Source: an uncultured Bacteroides sp. (GTDB lineage Bacteria > Bacteroidota > Bacteroidia > Bacteroidales > Bacteroidaceae). From it: a stretch of DNA of 6,937 nt. Positions 4,905 through 6,937 of this stretch are shown here, piece after piece. Position 1 is the stretch's first letter. Each line of letters begins with the position of its first letter. Position numbers and translations under genes: made by a program. The notes beneath the pieces are model-generated. The model made no database searches. It had not been told where the DNA came from and saw nothing but the letters and a program-made list of their open reading frames with translations. The DNA lies in contig CAAEFE010000105.1 of NCBI GenBank assembly GCA_900755095.1, positions 1 through 6,937 on the forward strand. Direction: 5' to 3'.

Positions 4905-6074
4905 ATGACTGAAGAAGTTGAAAAGAAGGTATGTGAAGGTACAGTAGCAGACCTCATGAAAGACAAGACCGGAAAACAGACGGTTGTCACGTTGACAAGA
5001 AAGAATGCTTACCGAGTGAAGAAAATCAGAGAACAAGGGACGGATAACGAAGCCGTCCTTTTTCATTTCCGTAAACGCTGTACGGGAATGGGCTCCTATG
5101 TACACACCATCGAAACGGCAGACGGGGAAACAGAACTGCATCCAAATGAATTTGAAAAATGGGAAGCTGTGGAATTCCTGTATCCCGGCTATCTGGAAGA
5201 CCTGCTTGATGCTGCATACAACGCATACAGATGGAGTTCCTTCGAACCTGAAGCAAGGGCGGAAACAGACATCATGCAATATGAAAAACAACTTGTAGAG
5301 GATCTGAAACTGATTCCGGAAGAAAAGCAGAACGAGTATGTCAGTGCATACCATAGCAAGTTCTCTGCCTTGCTGGGCTGTCTCTCACGATGTGCCAGTC
5401 CGATGGTGACAGGGCCTGCCAAATTCAACTGTCAGCGCAACAACAAGGCCTTGGACGCATACCAGAACAGATTTGATGAATTTCATGACTGGCGTAACCG
5501 CTTCAAGGCTGCCATGGAAAGGATGAAAGAGGCTGCCAAACCGGAAGAACAGAAGCAGGAAGAGGCATGGAACCGCCTGAAGCGTGACATTGCAAGCAGC
5601 GCACAGACCATTCATGATATTGATACCGGTAAAGCAAGAGGATACAGCCGTGCCTTGTTTGTCAGCAGTATCCTTAATAAGGTAAGCACCTATGCAGGAA
5701 AAGGAGAAGTGGAAATCGTACAGAAAGCGGTGGACTTCATTACAGACTTCAATGCGCAATGCAAAAAACCGGTTATCACTCCGCGGAACCGTTTCTTCCA
5801 ACTGCTGGAAATGGCACGCCAGGCCAGACTGAAACTTCAGGAAATCAGAGAACGGGAAAACCGTGAACTGAAATTTGAAGGCGGAACGCTGGTATGGAAC
5901 TATGAGGCAGACCGCCTGCAAATCCTGTTTGACAGTATTCCGGATGACCAGAGGCGCAAGGAGCTGAAATCATACGGTTTCAAATGGTCGCCGAGATACC
6001 AGGCATGGCAACGGCAACTTACACAGAATGCCGTATATGCAGTCAAAAGAGTGTTAAACCTTCAAAACCTATAA
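4905..6074 (+). CDS. Conserved mobile-element protein with C-terminal GFKWSP/AWQR domain, function unknown
   Basis: This 389-aa protein is soluble and rich in charged helices. Residues 1-90 contain short strands (TVVTLTRKNAYRV, 26-38). Residues 145-200 hold the most distinctive block: SAYHSKFSALLG, SRCASPMVTGPAKFN (161-175), RNNKAL, and WRNRF (196-200). Residues 204-230 are helical and probably coiled coil. The C-terminal 65 residues (about 325-385) contain GGTLVWNYEADRLQILFD, LKSYGFKWSPRYQAWQRQLT and a final helix. I recall both the MVTGPAxF...RN block and the GFKWSPxxxAWQR ending from large accessory proteins on Bacteroidetes conjugative elements, plasmids and phages, but no function is established to my knowledge. 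Composition is clearly less AT-rich than the left half, so it belongs to another module. The start is 5' of a hairpin leader and the next gene begins 3 bases after the stop, so the two form an operon. No membrane segment or catalytic motif was seen. Confidence 0.85.
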   Translation: MTEEVEKKVCEGTVADLMKDKTGKQTVVTLTRKNAYRVKKIREQGTDNEAVLFHFRKRCTGMGSYVHTIETADGETELHPNEFEKWEAVEFLYPGYLEDLLDAAYNAYRWSSFEPEARAETDIMQYEKQLVEDLKLIPEEKQNEYVSAYHSKFSALLGCLSRCASPMVTGPAKFNCQRNNKALDAYQNRFDEFHDWRNRFKAAMERMKEAAKPEEQKQEEAWNRLKRDIASSAQTIHDIDTGKARGYSRALFVSSILNKVSTYAGKGEVEIVQKAVDFITDFNAQCKKPVITPRNRFFQLLEMARQARLKLQEIRERENRELKFEGGTLVWNYEADRLQILFDSIPDDQRRKELKSYGFKWSPRYQAWQRQLTQNAVYAVKRVLNLQNL

Positions 6075-6077
6075 GAC

Positions 6078-6854
6078 ATGAAAGACCGATTGAAATATGT
6101 AATCGATTCCCGCTACTTCGACGGAACATGCCTGACAAGTATGAGTGACGGATTCCATAATGACTATGGTGGGGAAACAATCGAAGAACTGCGCATACGG
6201 GAAAACAATCCCTATCTGAAAGCAGTAACACCTTCTGATATAGACAAGAAGCTGCGGCTATACAATCAGTCCCTGTCCGAACCGTTCAAGGAAATCACCG
6301 AAGAAAACTACTATGAGCTGCTGGATGTACTGCCACCCTTGCGCATGAGACAAAACTCGTTCTTTGTGGGAGAACCATATTACGGAAATATGTACTCTTT
6401 CTGCTTTACCCGTCAAGGAAGATATTTCAAGGGCCTGCGCTCCGTACTTACTCCGCAATCCGAACTGGACAATCAGATAGACCGTCACATGGAAATCATC
6501 AACCGGAAAGCCGTGATTTCAAAAGAGGAAACAAGCAAAACAATCAGCGGAACCAGACTCATTCCCTATTATTTTTCACTGGACGGAAAACAGTCCGTAT
6601 TCATCTGCAACCTTGTCATCCAATCAGATTCCAGACAAGCAAGGACGGACATGGCGAATACCCTGAAAAGTCTTCGCCGGAACCATTATCAGTTCTATAA
6701 AGGAAAAGGACATTACGAAACTCCGGACGAACTGATAGACCATGTATCAGGAAAGAAGCTCACCCTTGTTTCCGACGGACATTTCTTTCAATATCCTCCC
6801 GGCAGGGAATCCGCAACTTTCATCGGACACATCAAGGATGTAGATACTAATTGA
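6078..6854 (+). CDS. Hypothetical mobile-element protein, C-terminus probably replaced by an IS end
   Basis: I do not recognise this 258-aa protein. It is soluble, acidic-basic mixed, with no signal peptide, membrane segment or nucleotide-binding motif. Recognisable stretches are an N-terminal region around YFDGTCLTSMSDGFHNDYGG (13-32), a helical region with TEENYYELLDVLPPLRMRQ (74-92), and a strand-rich second half (IPYYFSLDGKQSVFICNLVI, 162-181) ending near HFFQYPPGRE. It starts 3 bases after the preceding stop, so it is co-transcribed and presumably works with the 389-aa protein. The stop codon and the last codons lie inside a repeat that looks like an IS21-type terminus beginning near 6839. 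The final four residues (VDTN) would then be IS-encoded and the native protein longer. Loss may be slight or large; it cannot be judged without homologues. The ATG at 6078 is the only reasonable start. Confidence 0.75.
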   Translation: MKDRLKYVIDSRYFDGTCLTSMSDGFHNDYGGETIEELRIRENNPYLKAVTPSDIDKKLRLYNQSLSEPFKEITEENYYELLDVLPPLRMRQNSFFVGEPYYGNMYSFCFTRQGRYFKGLRSVLTPQSELDNQIDRHMEIINRKAVISKEETSKTISGTRLIPYYFSLDGKQSVFICNLVIQSDSRQARTDMANTLKSLRRNHYQFYKGKGHYETPDELIDHVSGKKLTLVSDGHFFQYPPGRESATFIGHIKDVDTN

Positions 6855-6937
6855 AAAGTGCGCTGTATTCTAATTGAAAAGAGCTCCATCCATAACTTGT
6901 TACAAAATTACTATAAGTTTAAAATATTCATTTATCT
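6839..6937. mobile_element. Putative IS21-family terminus with repeated transposase-binding motif
   Basis: CTAATTGAAAAG occurs twice in direct orientation (6847-6858 and 6870-6881), 23 bp apart. Each copy is preceded by TGTA (6839-6842 and 6864-6867) at nearly the same distance. IS21-family elements start with TG and carry several such repeats at each end, and the ATTGAAAAGTG core is similar to what I recall of IS21 ends. The transposase genes (istA/istB) would lie beyond the window; 6882-6937 is AT-rich and holds no frame. Other explanations are an iteron or a regulatory repeat. Confidence 0.4.

Noticed and set aside
4821..5354. 177-aa minus-strand frame opposite the 4905 gene
   Set aside because: Antisense shadow; its composition (many Phe, Cys, Leu) is typical of the reverse complement of a real gene, and the plus-strand frame has recognisable conserved blocks.
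5385..5921. 178-aa minus-strand frame
   Set aside because: Also a shadow of the 389-aa gene, with no motif and no plausible promoter.

Overview
The window looks like accessory, mobile-element DNA from a Bacteroidales bacterium (Bacteroides, Parabacteroides or Prevotella type). Three things suggest this: two well-placed promoter elements fit the Bacteroides -7 consensus TAnnTTTG; the excisionase-like helix-turn-helix gene is of a kind common on Bacteroides mobilizable islands; and the genes lack strong Shine-Dalgarno sites. The host assignment is inference; there is no rRNA, tRNA or housekeeping gene to confirm it.

Layout. Bases 1-294 are non-coding and hold small hairpins, a strong dyad (187-232) and a promoter (-7 at 261-268). 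They are followed by a two-gene rightward unit: a membrane-anchored protein of unknown function (295-978) and a small helix-turn-helix protein (1045-1413). A third reading frame starts in an ATGA overlap with the HTH gene but dies after 31 codons. Immediately beyond it lies the C-terminal wreck of an IS630-type transposase (minus strand, 1494-1700). A leftward two-gene operon follows: an SF1 (UvrD/Rep-like) helicase of 664 aa (2448-4442) and a 218-aa protein that I read as DUF2290 (1792-2448), joined by a one-base TAATG overlap and with their own promoter at about 4463-4470. I recognise this pair as the helicase + DUF2290 anti-phage system type described from P2/P4 phage-satellite hotspots (called Rst_HelicaseDUF2290 in defence-system catalogues).

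From about 4710 rightward the base composition changes from very AT-rich to balanced. The change begins with a large folded inverted repeat (4719-4832) and a leader hairpin (4861-4880). These precede two tightly linked rightward genes of mobile-element type (4905-6074 and 6078-6854) whose functions I cannot name. The last gene runs into a 12-bp direct repeat (6847-6858, 6870-6881) that resembles the multiple terminal repeats of an IS21-family element, so its C-terminus is probably supplied by an insertion sequence.

Taken together, a defence operon sits between the broken end of one mobile-element module and the start of another. The left genes probably control or accompany integration and excision, the middle pair is cargo that plausibly protects the host against phage, and the right pair belongs to a different ICE- or plasmid-like backbone.
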